Positions 25,347 through 36,000 of a stretch of DNA of 64,000 nucleotides are shown in pieces. Under the pieces are notes generated by a model. It was given only the letters and a program-made list of their open reading frames with translations, was not told the origin of the DNA and did no database searches. Numbering within the stretch: position 1 is the stretch's first letter; each line of letters starts with the position of its first letter. The position numbers and the translations under genes are program-made. This DNA comes from Irpex lacteus (taxonomy: Eukaryota; Basidiomycota; Agaricomycetes; Polyporales; Irpicaceae), in the NCBI GenBank assembly GCA_001986395.2, contig MQVO02000020.1, positions 434,001 to 498,000 of the forward strand, written 5' to 3'.

Positions 25347-25577
25347 GGCTTAGGATGAAGGATAAAGGATGGGAAACTCGAGATTATATATGCTTTCACT
25401 TATGAGCGCCGTCGGAGCGTTGTAAATTAGTAAACCCATCTTCGGGCAATCGTATACATAGGTAGGTACCTTTTCTTTTCTCTCGAAAAATAGTCGAATG
25501 AAATTTTATTTGATGACCAAAACGAACATATGCGTGAAGCGTGAAACAACAATAGTGTGTACTAATAATACTTGTAA

Positions 25578-26782
25578 TTATACGTGCAGAGCCCCGCTCT
25601 TCTCGACGACGGGCCTGCCGACTTTGTTCGAGGTGTCTAGCCTACGAGGTCCTTTTTTCGCGAAGATGTCATGCACGCGTACAACCAGTTGTAGCAGTTT
25701 GTGCATTAACGCGAGGTCGAGAAGAATCGGGAGGCCGAAACCCAACAAGATGGTATAGGCTGACCAGAAGGCTATCTTAGCCAGCGTGACTGTGTGACTG
25801 TCTGAGTGTCGCTTGACGATGTTGCACACTACGATACGATATATCAATGTCAGCCACCGAGTGAGACAGAAAGAAGAGTGACATACTATATAGGTAACCG
25901 GATAGTGCACTGGCGAGCGTGATTGTTGCCACAGCCGACACTCGAGAATCGTGTACGATAAGGCTTGTTAGAATCGTCGAAAGGAGCCTAAAGGAAGTGA
26001 GCGTTGAAGCTTAAAGCGGGCGACGAAATACACGTACTCTAGTATCCGTGCGCTCGACGGGTTGTGGAAATATAGTATGACATGGGCAATAGACATGAGT
26101 AACGCCCCTAGGGCGGGTATATCCGCCCCTCGAAACGAGCCGTGGCTCAGAATAGCGTAAGTTGCTGTTGACATGGCGGCGGCTACACAAAGGTGGAGCA
26201 TGGGGCTACGGATGGGGAAGTCGAGTTCTTGTTCTTCAATGACATCGTTTAAGCCATCTATTGCTTCAGCGATCGTAATGGCCTCAGCGGCCACGGCATT
26301 TAGAGTTTCGTGAACAGTGTGAAGTCCGTCTTCCGAGTGGGCACCGTCCCGCGCAGCGTGTTTGTACTTGATCTTTAACTCCCAGCCGGCAGTTCGACTA
26401 CCCACTAAGCAGCTTATAGTTCCACGCACGCGCAGGAGGGTGATCTCAGTGTCAAGGATTCGTGCCCCCGCGAGCATCAACTCCTCCATATCGTTGAGGG
26501 ATGCTCTGCAGTTAGAGGCGGCCTTGACCAGGGTGATATACAGCTCTTGTCGCATCGCATGTGCTGAGAGTGTTAAGTCAAGATGCGGTATTATTCGCGG
26601 CGGACTAGATGCTTACTGGCTTGTGGAACGGTGATGAAACGGCTCTCATCTCTGGGCTTCGCTCCCTCGACGCCACGTAGCGGCTCCGATGGCCAGCCCT
26701 TGGAGCGGTTGGGTACGATACTCTCGTAGGATGGAGGAGGCTGCTCTCGAAGAGGGTGGTTGTTGGTGGTTGAAGACATCAT
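25578..26782 (-). CDS. membrane protein with N-terminal PPxY motif, unknown function
   Basis: Not recognised as a named family. From ATG 26782 (MMSSTTNNHPLREQPPPSYESI) the cytosolic N-terminus carries PPSY, a PPxY motif of the kind bound by WW domains of Rsp5/Nedd4 ubiquitin ligases. An intron near 26580-26615 gives PQA|T followed by HAMRQELYITLVKAASNC, then a mostly helical stretch (SLNDMEELMLAGARILDTEI). Hydrophobic segments follow: LCVAAAMSTATYAILSHG, PALGALLMSIAHVILYF and, in the last exon, AFWSAYTILLGFGLPILLDL. The frame ends SGALHV at 25578. Exons between 25,860 and 26,040 are only approximate. Likely an integral membrane protein with three or more segments. Confidence 0.62.
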
Positions 26783-27343
26783 AGTTAGTGGTAAAACGGA
26801 CGATTGAGAAGAACTTTGCTGAAGAAACGATCAGCTTATATACCTCACCGGATAGTATATGCACGCCTATGTTGATCAGGTTACGGGATGACGTGCCATT
26901 ATGTTCGATGTACATCCGCCTGCTAGGCGCGGCAGCAGCCTTAGAGAAACAATCGTAACGGCGGCTTGACGGGAAGGACGTCGCGCGATTACCGTATTCG
27001 CGCAACGTCGGGTGAGTTCGAAATGATCGTTTCCGAGTTTCTTCTGTAAGTGTAGAACCCGGGGCGGATGTGGCGGGGCGGCTGAGCCTAGCTAGTACCA
27101 TGTCGGGCAGAATTAGAATATGAACGGTGTGGCCAGCGATCAGATCACTCAGTCGAAGCGGATGTCCATTGTCCTGTCCCAGCAATTCATCCAGGTACCA
27201 GAGTACATAATCCAATAATTGACTCACTGCATGAGGTTGTCGAGTGTATGTTGTATGCGCATGTGCAGTAGGTTAGAGCCAAAATATGATGTCAATTAGA
27301 GAACAAGGAGCGCGATTACATCAGATACATGTAGGACAGAAAA
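26783..27343. other. spacer between membrane protein and SF3A2 genes
   Basis: Holds the promoter of the PPxY membrane protein and the 3' flank of SF3A2. A 193-codon minus-strand frame (26646-27227) crosses it but overlaps exon 1 of the membrane protein in another frame and lacks family features. Confidence 0.45.
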
Positions 27344-28223
27344 TCAGTACTGGAGGCGGAACATAAACTGGAAACTATACTGCTTGGTATCCGGGTCCCA
27401 GTGTGACCAGTTCCAGTAGCCAGCATCATCCGCTTCGTCTTCGATCTCGCGTGCAGGGATTCGGAAAGCAATGGTCTCGTACGGTTCAGCGGCGACCTAT
27501 AAAACGTACACCTAAACACACGCAAATTACATGGCTTGGATCTTTTGTACTCACTATAAGATACTGATAGGCCTTGTTAGGCGGTTCTCTCTTCTGTTCC
27601 CACGCACTCATGAACCGTCTTCTAGGAATTACCCCCGGTTTAATTTGAGGCAAGTGGACCTGAACCATCATGCCTTCCTTTCCGGTGTCTCTGTCCCTCA
27701 CCTTCGTCACACGGTACCCTGGTCGTCCAATCTTCAAAAACACCTTTCTTTGGATGTTGCTGGCGGTTGGAGCGACCATGAGCTGCGTTTCTTTCATATC
27801 ACGGGCAGCACGCCTGGCGAGGTTTGTCTGATGTTTCTTTCCCTGAGTATGGGCAAGGTATGAACCCTCATTTGTGTGGAGGGTGAGACAAAGACGACAT
27901 TCTAGCGAGCCGAGATGATTGCGCAGAATGTACGGGTCCTTGGAAGGGTACATGATGTTAGCGGAGCTGTAGAGTCATTCCCAGTAGACAACGCACCTTG
28001 GCCAAGTCAATCGTCTCAAGAGCAAGCTTTCTTAACCGCTCTCGTCTATCCACATTTGTTTCTGATGCGCCTGCTACACCACCACCTCCAAATTTGGAAC
28101 CGACACGATTCTGAGTGCATGTGAGTATTGTGCTTGAACCTGACAGTTGTAACACGTACTTGGTAGTCTGTGGTACCATATTAGTCAGTAGCGCAGGATT
28201 TACAAAGTCAGATACGCACCCAT
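27344..28223 (-). CDS. SF3A2: splicing factor 3A subunit 2 (SF3a66/Prp11)
   Basis: Component of the SF3a complex of the U2 snRNP, needed for pre-spliceosome assembly. Five coding exons can be placed: 28223-28220 (ATGG only), 28167-28160 (8-nt microexon ACTACCAA), 28110-27997, 27938-27555 and 27496-27344. Together they make 663 nt, 220 residues, in frame throughout. The spliced start MDYQNRVGSKFGGGGVAG matches the conserved MDFQxRxGxK start of the family. The C2H2-type matrin finger CRLCLTLHTNEGSYLAHTQ with KKH is present, as are KIGRPGYRVTKVRD and PRRRFMSAWEQKREPP. The C-terminus VAAEPYETIAFRIPAREI then SHWDPDTKQYSFQF matches the SF3A2 core. The proline-rich tail of the human protein is absent, as in other fungi. 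Confidence 0.92.
28160..28167 (-). other. SF3A2: 8-nt microexon of SF3A2
   Basis: ACTACCAA, flanked by a CACAG acceptor and a GTACGT donor. It supplies two bases of codon 2 and all of codons 3 and 4 (MDYQ). Without it the conserved N-terminus cannot be made in frame. Confidence 0.75.
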
Positions 28224-28835
28224 TTTCGATTGCTTTCAACTACTATCGCGTACTTTGCAGATGGTGGGTGTGGCGAGGAAAGGCGGTCAAGCGACCTTTC
28301 CTGAAGCGCCGTTCCATGAGCAGCTTTGTGGCGTGCGACTTCACTGGAAATCAGCTTCTATATTAGGCATCCATATTGCTGCAGTATTGCTGCTCATTCC
28401 GCTCATTCCGCCTCAGATGCGGACAGCAGTTTCTACACCTCGAGTCATTACTCACCAGTGTCATGTACACCAATTATCACCTGTTTTTGATGCTGTGGCA
28501 CTCTTGAGCATACACAGCATACAGTACTTGGAGATTGACAGTCTCTCATGATCACTGCCAGTGGCAGGTTTGCTTCAAACTCTTATTACCACGGAATAAA
28601 GTAAATAATCTATATGATGTCTGATATGTTCTACCATAAAACATTCTCAAAGGGTTAGCATTTTACACTACTTCACTTTATGTATATACAGGGAGTATAA
28701 CATGATTGGTCAAACATTCATAATCTCCACCACAGTGTCTGGGGTCCTCATGGTTGAAACAACGGGTTTCGTAGTTGGCCACATTGACCTTCTGTCTTTC
28801 CTCCACCGTCTTGTGCAGCACCATCAGATGCTGGT
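28224..28835. other. divergent spacer, no supported gene
   Basis: Upstream region of SF3A2 (minus) and of the zinc-finger gene (plus). 28560-28700 is AT-rich. Short 5' exons of the zinc-finger gene could lie here but could not be defined. Confidence 0.4.
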
Positions 28836-30199
28836 ATGTCAGTCAGTAGCTATGACTACACACCAGAAGATGTATATGTCATGGCGAAGTATACGCGCAA
28901 GCGTATATCCTGTGAATGGCAAAACTGCCCAGGGCCAACATTCTTGAATTGCTGGCATACCTTTGAAAAGGTTCGCATTTTTACATTCCTAAACAACTCG
29001 ACTCTTTGGAGATATAAGAATCCATAAGCAGTGCACATGCTTCGTGCGATTGCGCTGATTATGTGGTCCATCTCATAGATAGTGGTGAGCTGGATGTCAT
29101 GCATCCTACTATGTCACCATCATCACCACTCACTGCAAAATTCAGTGTTTACTTTATGCCAATTATCCTTCATATCTACTCAGCAGGGTCTAGTTGCTTA
29201 AGCTGACATATTTTAACATCTGATAGCATATTAGGCAGCATTGTCTCAGTTCAAAAAATGATCTGGTATGCTCTACTACATCAGTACACCACAGCAGTAA
29301 TAGCCTGACAAAAATCTGCATTCCAGGGACAACATGTTTGTCAGTACCGGGCCTGCTCTGCAAGGTTGCATATATCCCAAGCAGAACTGCTCACACATGT
29401 TCTCAGCAGCCATTTTACTCGTATTCCAATACTATGTCCTGTAGGAGGTTAGTCTTGACAGTTGTACTAATGGCTACAGTTGTTCTCCCTTGATACTGAC
29501 AATAGGTTGTACCATATTGCAGACTGCGAGTGGACCTTTCATCGACCCACTCAACTGGAGGTCCATCTTGAAAGAGATCATGAAGATGATTATAACCCTG
29601 AAACTCGTCTTCTAAGAATCAACCCTACTATCTTAAAGCCCAGCTGCAGGCCCTTCAAACCTCCTCCCATTACTCTTCAGCCACTACCAAGAAGCAAGCT
29701 AGTTCGGAACCTCATACCCTTACCAATCAAGTTACCCCAACACCAACACCTCCCTCATAACACCTACCATTCCAGTAAAGTATCCTCTTATGGAAACAAT
29801 ACCTGGGGATACATCAGCAACCTTCGAGCAGAGGAGGAGGCAGAGAGAAACGAAGAAGATTATCAACCACCAACTCCGTTGAGTTTGAGGCCAATCCGAA
29901 CCGCGGAGCTCACCGAAGCAGGCGCAGCGCTCGTTGTGCGACCCACGCCGCCAGAACACAGCCAGCTTCGGTTATCGCGTCCGGTCCTCATCCCTGTCAA
30001 GCACACCGTCCCCGAATTACCTCCTCGCATGATAGGCTTCGAGACTCATAGGCGGAACGCGCTAAAAGCGGCAGGGTTACCTTTGGATTCGGAACCTCCG
30101 TCGCCACGGGCATCATCTGGAAGGCTGTCGAGAGAGGATTCGGACGCAGAGTACACGACGGCGTCACGGTCGAGGTCGCGTAAACGCGGCCGTAGTTAG
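28836..30199 (+). CDS. C2H2-type zinc-finger protein
   Basis: Probable nucleic-acid-binding protein, family not recognised. Exon 28836-28970 (from MSVSSYDYTPEDVYVMAKY) contains ISCEWQNCPGPTFLNCWH, the start of one finger. Exon 29327-29447 reads HVCQYRACSARLHISQAELL and THVLSSH, a C-x4-C-x13-H-x4-H finger. Exon 29523-30199 joins by G|AC to give CPVGDCEWTFHRPTQLEVHL then ERDH, a C-x4-C-x12-H-x4-H finger. The C-terminal 200 residues are Pro-rich and end in a Ser/Arg-rich basic tail (TTASRSRSRKRGRS). A linking exon completing the first finger may lie between 28971 and 29326, and 5' exons may be missing. Intron 29448-29522 uses GTTAGT and TTGCAG. Confidence 0.6.
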
Positions 30200-30439
30200 A
30201 GGAATTTTCTTTCGTCGCTTTCGCAATGCACCTCTTCCGAGTCTTTTCTAGTTGTCGTCTGTTTTCTTTACCGCTCGCTGTGTTCAAGTTGTGCTGTCTA
30301 TCATATACCAGTAGTGTAAAGCCGTACTGATTAGTTGTCCATAGAACACAGACGTGCTGCGGGCTGCAAAAAGTGGCATGCTCAATATTATATTATGGCC
30401 TACTGTCGTGTGTACAAGCGGATCGCAGCAACAGATGCA

Positions 30440-32698
30440 TTAGAACTGCTCGTACCCATCCCACTGGGGTGATACAGCACCTCCGTTATCTATCTCTACC
30501 CAACGCCTCTTGTCCTTGTTCGGTATACCCATCTCGTCCTCTGCCCCTCCCTCGAAGCCCATCGCACGGTTCCAACCTAAGCCGACGGCCGCCATTTTAC
30601 AAACATTCGACCTAAAACTGGAGTTAGCCGGTGAACTGGTCCGTCACGCCGTGAAAGGTAACGCACGTGAGAGTACATATGTTCGCGCCAGGCACAACCT
30701 CGCCTGGCCATGCCCAGAGCCCGCTGAGCATAGCGAGGTCAACGACCATACCTCGCGTTAGTCTGATCCGTTCGGCCTCCTCAAGTGCGTCGAATTCCTC
30801 CTGCACGTACGCACTCTGAGGCGCCACCGCTCTCAAATCAGGGTTGGTGCTGGAGTCGAGAGAGAACACGGCCGTGGAAGATGGGAACGCCGACGCGAAT
30901 TCATGTGCGGCTGCATGCGAATCAGACGCGATCCAAGTGATGGGTGGATCCGGGAAGACATCATCCCTGGTAGACGCATTCTGAGGGTATAACCGATTCC
31001 ATGTGTCATACGTCGCTTGAACGTAGTCTTCGATGGGCAGATGCTTTCCTCCGTGAGGTACCCAAGCCGTCTTCCGATCACCGCGACGAATGTGTACCGC
31101 GATATACGGATCGGGATTGTGTTCGTGCAGCTGCCCTTCGGCAGACTTTGCAGATGATTCGTCGGATTCAACGCGCTGAGCTGGGTGCGAACTTGCCCGT
31201 ATGTTCAGTGTCGATGCAATTTCCATCCTGGCAGACCTTATGAGTTCGGCATTGTGTGCATTAGGCCGGATAGTCCGCTGGAAAGATTCAGCGGCTCTCT
31301 CAAAGATCGGCTTCTGTCGATTAACTTCATGTTTGTATCTAGGAAGTCGGCTGAGGACAAGAGTATACCTAGAGAAAAGACACTCACGGATTCTCGTAAG
31401 CTTCTTGGAAATGATGTCCAAAGTGGTACCTTGCGGTTCTTGAGTTGATGACCTGATAACGCGTGAGAATTAGATGTGGTGTAAGGCCTAACTACACACC
31501 CAGTGCCTATGCGAGCGTGTTGTTTAGCATGGTTGAAGTAATCAAGAGAAGCTGAAGCTTACCTAGCCGTTCTAGGACAAGCGACGAGTTCTAGGAGAGC
31601 AGATTTAATCGATGTCTGTCGTCTCTCGCAGCTACGTTACATACCATTAGGCGGAGGTCGCCTGCATGCCGGTTCCGGCCCAGGCTGTCGCGCTCTCACA
31701 TCTTGAAAATGATCCGTCCATCTATGACGGTCTTAGCATGCTGGTAATAATATATTTGAGCTGATAAACTGACTTGCCACGATTCCAGTAAGTATCGTCG
31801 ACAAAGAAGGTGCGATTTCGCTGGACGAATCAGTTAAAGCAGCGTTGCCGGTTGAATTGCCTGGTCTACTCACTTCTCGTGCAAATGCCGCTACCTGTGC
31901 CATCAAAGCGAGATCTGCGACGAGCCCGGCCCATCCGTCTAGTTGGTATGTTATAGTCTTCGAGCACACCTTTATGGGTGCCGACTCGGGAAGAACGGTG
32001 TCGGGAATGGCGTCGTGGTGGGCAACATCCATGAGCCCATGGGGCAGCGTATTCCAGTAAGCACCGTGAGGCATATTCATTGACTGCATTTTCGCCATAT
32101 ACGAACCACATTCATGACGGTATTCACCGCCTGTGAGTGGGAACCTCGTGTAGTTCTCATACGAAATTTCGTGACCGGGAGGAGGAATGGTGTCCACAAA
32201 TGAAGGCTGCGGTGCCTGCGGTGTAGGGGCTACGACTTCGTCCTCCACAGGCGTGGCGTAGACCGAGGGCGTCGTGTCGCTTGGGGCGGAGTAACCGATG
32301 GCTTCGTCCAACACCTGCGGTCTCGTATAGGATACGACAATTAGGGAGAGTAGAATGCCTGCTGCAACAGCTCCGGCCAGCAGAGGAGTGCAGCTCAGAA
32401 TGCCCTTGCCTGTCAGAGACTTTGACCAAGACGAAGCCTTCGCTTTCCTCGTGTTACCATCGTCTCCACTACTACGGTAACCGGTGGCAGGGAAGCTGGT
32501 GCTCGTAGAGGATGCAAGCAACGGCTCCCTCTGCTGCTCCCGGTACGTAGCAAAGCTCGATGTGTCCTCGTGATGCAAGTCCTCTTCCGTGAAACCCTCC
32601 TCCGCGCGACCAGAGCGCGAATGTGGAGTGCGCGGTACGATATTGTAGTCGGTGCTGTCTGTCCAAGCAGCAGAGAGGTTGAGGGTGTTTCTGGCCAT
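30440..32698 (-). CDS. type II membrane glycosyltransferase, GDP-fucose-type (HIRRGD motif)
   Basis: Predicted Golgi/ER fucosyltransferase-like enzyme (GT23/O-fucosyltransferase type). From ATG 32698: a disordered cytosolic N-terminus of about 95 residues, one transmembrane anchor (LLAGAVAAGILLSLIVVSY), a Pro-rich stem, then the lumenal domain with HECGSYMAKMQSMNMPHG. The donor-binding block is PYIAVHIRRGDRKTAWVPHG, the arginine-containing motif typical of fucosyltransferases. It is followed by PITWIASDSHAAAHEFASAF and GMVVDLAMLSGLWAWPGEVV. A last exon from about 30,610 reads SNVCKMAAVGLGWNRAMGF and ends PQWDGYEQF at the TAA at 30440. The gene is divergent from RRP5, with only 336 bp between the two start codons. 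Acceptor and linkage are unknown. Confidence 0.8.
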
Positions 32699-33034
32699 CG
32701 TCGCAGGTGTAGTGTGGATAAGAGCAGACTAATAGTCGTTGTACAGGGTTTCTCGGGTTAAAGCAGCATTACGAACAAGAACAAGTGGAGGTAGCGAGAC
32801 AACAGTGGCAGACGGAACGGCACTCGACCATTCAATAAATGGGCGCTTATGTGATCCGCGGCCGGCAAGATTTTCTATTCCATCCAAGTCGAAGTGTATA
32901 ACTTTTACCTGCACCTGCAAGGCCATCTTGGTTGCTGGCTCTGCTCAACATCTACCCCCGTCGGTTATATACCGAAACACTGCTTCATCTCGCCCTTCTA
33001 ATTCTTCTAAAAATTCTCTACATACTTTTATATA
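32699..33034. promoter_or_regulatory. bidirectional promoter, glycosyltransferase / RRP5
   Basis: 336 bp separate the two divergent ATGs. An AT-rich run CTTTTATATA directly abuts the RRP5 ATG (33025-33034), too close to serve as a TATA box for that start. The regulatory elements of both genes must lie in this interval or within the transcripts. Confidence 0.5.
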
Positions 33035-36000
33035 ATGGCGGCTGGGACGAAACGCACACTGGAAGAATCTACAGCAACACCCAAGGCCAAGAAGACGCGG
33101 GTTGAGGGGAAGCAGAAGAAGACACAGGCAGAGAACTCGAAGCCTCTTGCCCCGTCATCCAATCTTGTCCAAGAGGATGTCGACTTTCCTCGTGGTGGCG
33201 GAACAAGCTTCACACCGCTTGAAGTGAAAGCCATTCGCGCTGAAGCGGTCAAGGAAGCCAATGAAGAACTCTTTAACGTATGTTGTCGCAAGAGACGTCT
33301 AATCAAACCATGTTACTTATTCATTAACAGGACAAGGCTGCCAAGCAGACCAAACGCGACAGGAGGAAATCAGACGTCAAGGGAAAGAAGCGGGCTGAGA
33401 AAGATGGGAAAGGAGAGTCAGTACGCATTGAGCACCTGAACTACAAGGTAAGCATACCTTCCCACTAATATATACATTCAAATATTAAAAGACCTCGTAT
33501 AGAGAATAGCAGTCGGCATGAAGCTATTTGGGCAAATCATCTCCGTGGAACCTTTGGCTTTAATCATCTCACTACCGAATCAGCTTCTTGCCCATGTTCC
33601 TGTCACAAATATCACTGCTCAACTTACGCAGCTCCTCGAGAACATGGACGAGGATGTGTCCATGGCATCTGACGAGAGCGATGACGAAGACGCAGGACCC
33701 AGCCGCAAGTCCCGTATTCCAGAGCTCTTCGAAATCTTCCGTCCGGGACAGTATGTGCGCTCCATCGTGACCGCTGTTCATCCAGCCGGGTCTACGGACA
33801 CTCTTGGACTCGGGCGTGCAAGGGACGATGCGCATAAGGCTAGTAGGAGAGTAGAGCTCAGTCTCATTCCAGAAAAGGTGAATGCTGGAGTGGTAAAGGC
33901 GGATTTGAAGTCAGGTCTCGTGAGTTGTATACGCATGTTGTGCACGGATATTTAAACTGACTTTGAGCTGCAGACCCTGTCAGCTGCCGTCAAGAGCGTT
34001 GAGGACCACGGATACATCCTCGACCTTGGGGTTGACGACGTTTCAGGTTTCTTGTCTTTCGAAGAGGCAGAGAAGGGATCCTCAACTGCAGGAAAGCGAC
34101 TACAAGTTGGGCATCTGGTTGACGTCACTGTACTCAAGCTCTCCACAAACGGTCGTACATGCAATGTCACTAGCAGCGACGAGTTTGTGCGCAATAGCAT
34201 GGTATGTGTTGTCTTGGCACGAAACCGTCTATACCCTCATGGTTCTTAGCTCTCAGAAGTTTCCAGCGTCAAGTCGATACTTCCTGGACAACTTGTTCAG
34301 GGCCTCATAACGACCGTTCAATCAACCGGAGTGAACCTGCAAATACTCGGATTCTTTGCCGGGACCGTCGACGAATTCCACTTACGTTCGGGCCCAGTCG
34401 AGGATAACTACAAAATTGGGCAGAAAGTGAAAGCGCGAATACTATACGACGTTGACCCATCGACTTCGACTGCTCCCAGGTTCGCGCTCTCCCTGGCCGA
34501 CCACGTAGTCTCGCTAACGAGCAAGCGCGTTGGTGAAGCAGAGGACGACCAGCAGAGTTCCTTGCAAGATGCGTTCTCTATTGGAAGCATCATCGAGGCC
34601 GTCAAGGTTGTACGAGTGGAAACCGAACGAGGACTTATCGTCGAGGTCAACCCCGGCCTGGAAGGCTTCATTCACGTCAGTCCATATCCTTCTTCGCAGC
34701 TCTGCCTATCTAACCTAGTAGTGTTTAGATCTCTCAAACCTCCGACGACCACGTTCCCTTGCTATCGCCATCGTCTGGGCCTTGGAAGATTGGCACAATC
34801 CATCGTGCACGTGTCACAGGCTACTACCCTCTCGACGGTCTTCTTCAGCTCACATTGCGTCCATCTATCCTCGAGCAAAAGTTCATACAGGTTGGAGAAG
34901 TGCAAGTCGGAGAGGTCATCAAAGGCACGGTCAAGAAGCTCACAGACTCGGCATTGTTTGTCTCTATGTCTGGGAACGTGGACGGTGTCATTTGGCCGAC
35001 TCACTATGCCGATATTATGTTGAAGAACCCCCAGAAGAGGTTTAAACCAGGTGGAAGTATCAAGTGTCGTGTGAGTACTTTTGACATAACTGCGGCGAGC
35101 ACGGTGTCTTATCTTCTATCTTCTGCTTGTAGATCCTTGTGGTAGACCCGGAACGAAAGCGAGTTGTCCTAACGGCGAAGAAGACTCTCATCGAGTCGAG
35201 ACTCCCTATCATCTCCAAACTCGCGGACGCCCAGGTCGGCGTCGTCACTCACGCCGTGGTGTTCAAAACTTCCGAGAAGAGCTTGCAAGTCGAATTCTTC
35301 AATAATCTGAAGGCTATTGTTCCTATTCGAGAAGCAAGGTAAGGTATTAGATCCTTCGTATATATACGCCGCTGACATTATACCCAGTGAAACCACTCTC
35401 TCGTCCCTATCGGCTATATTCCCAATCGGCAAAGCCGTCCAGGTCCGCATCATTTCTGTCGACCCAGAAACCTCCCGGATTGTAGCCAGCATCCGACAAG
35501 CTGCCCCCAATTTCCAGTCTGCTATCACGGCCATTCAGGAGGTGGAGATAGGCAACACTGTCGAGGGTGCCGTTTCCGAGATCCAGAAGGAGAAGATTGT
35601 GGTCACCTTGCACCCCACTCAGGTCCGGGCTCTGCTCTCACTGAACAACTTGGCGAATCGCCGGGGCGTTACCTTGGCCCAGCTACGCACAACACTCAAG
35701 GTTGGGGAGAAGCTCTCTGATCTGGTAGTAACGTCCCGTAATCCAGAGAAAGGCTTCGTTCTCGTCGCGACCAAGCCAAAGGAGAAGGAGGCCATTTTGC
35801 AGAAGCATGGTCTGTCCATCGATACCGTCCAGCCTGGGCAGATCGTAGGCGGACGTGTCATCCGTCACGTGCGACAAGGAGCATTGGTCAAGCTCACTGC
35901 TCGTCTTTCTGGCCTGCTCCATCCTACTGATACCTGTGACGACTACGAGGCGGGTGTCCCGTTCCCTGCCATAGACTCTATCATCAAGGCGTCCGTCGTC

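Noticed and set aside
26646..27227. 193-codon open frame on the minus strand
   Set aside because: It overlaps exon 1 of the PPxY membrane protein in another frame, runs through its promoter and shows no family features; most likely chance.
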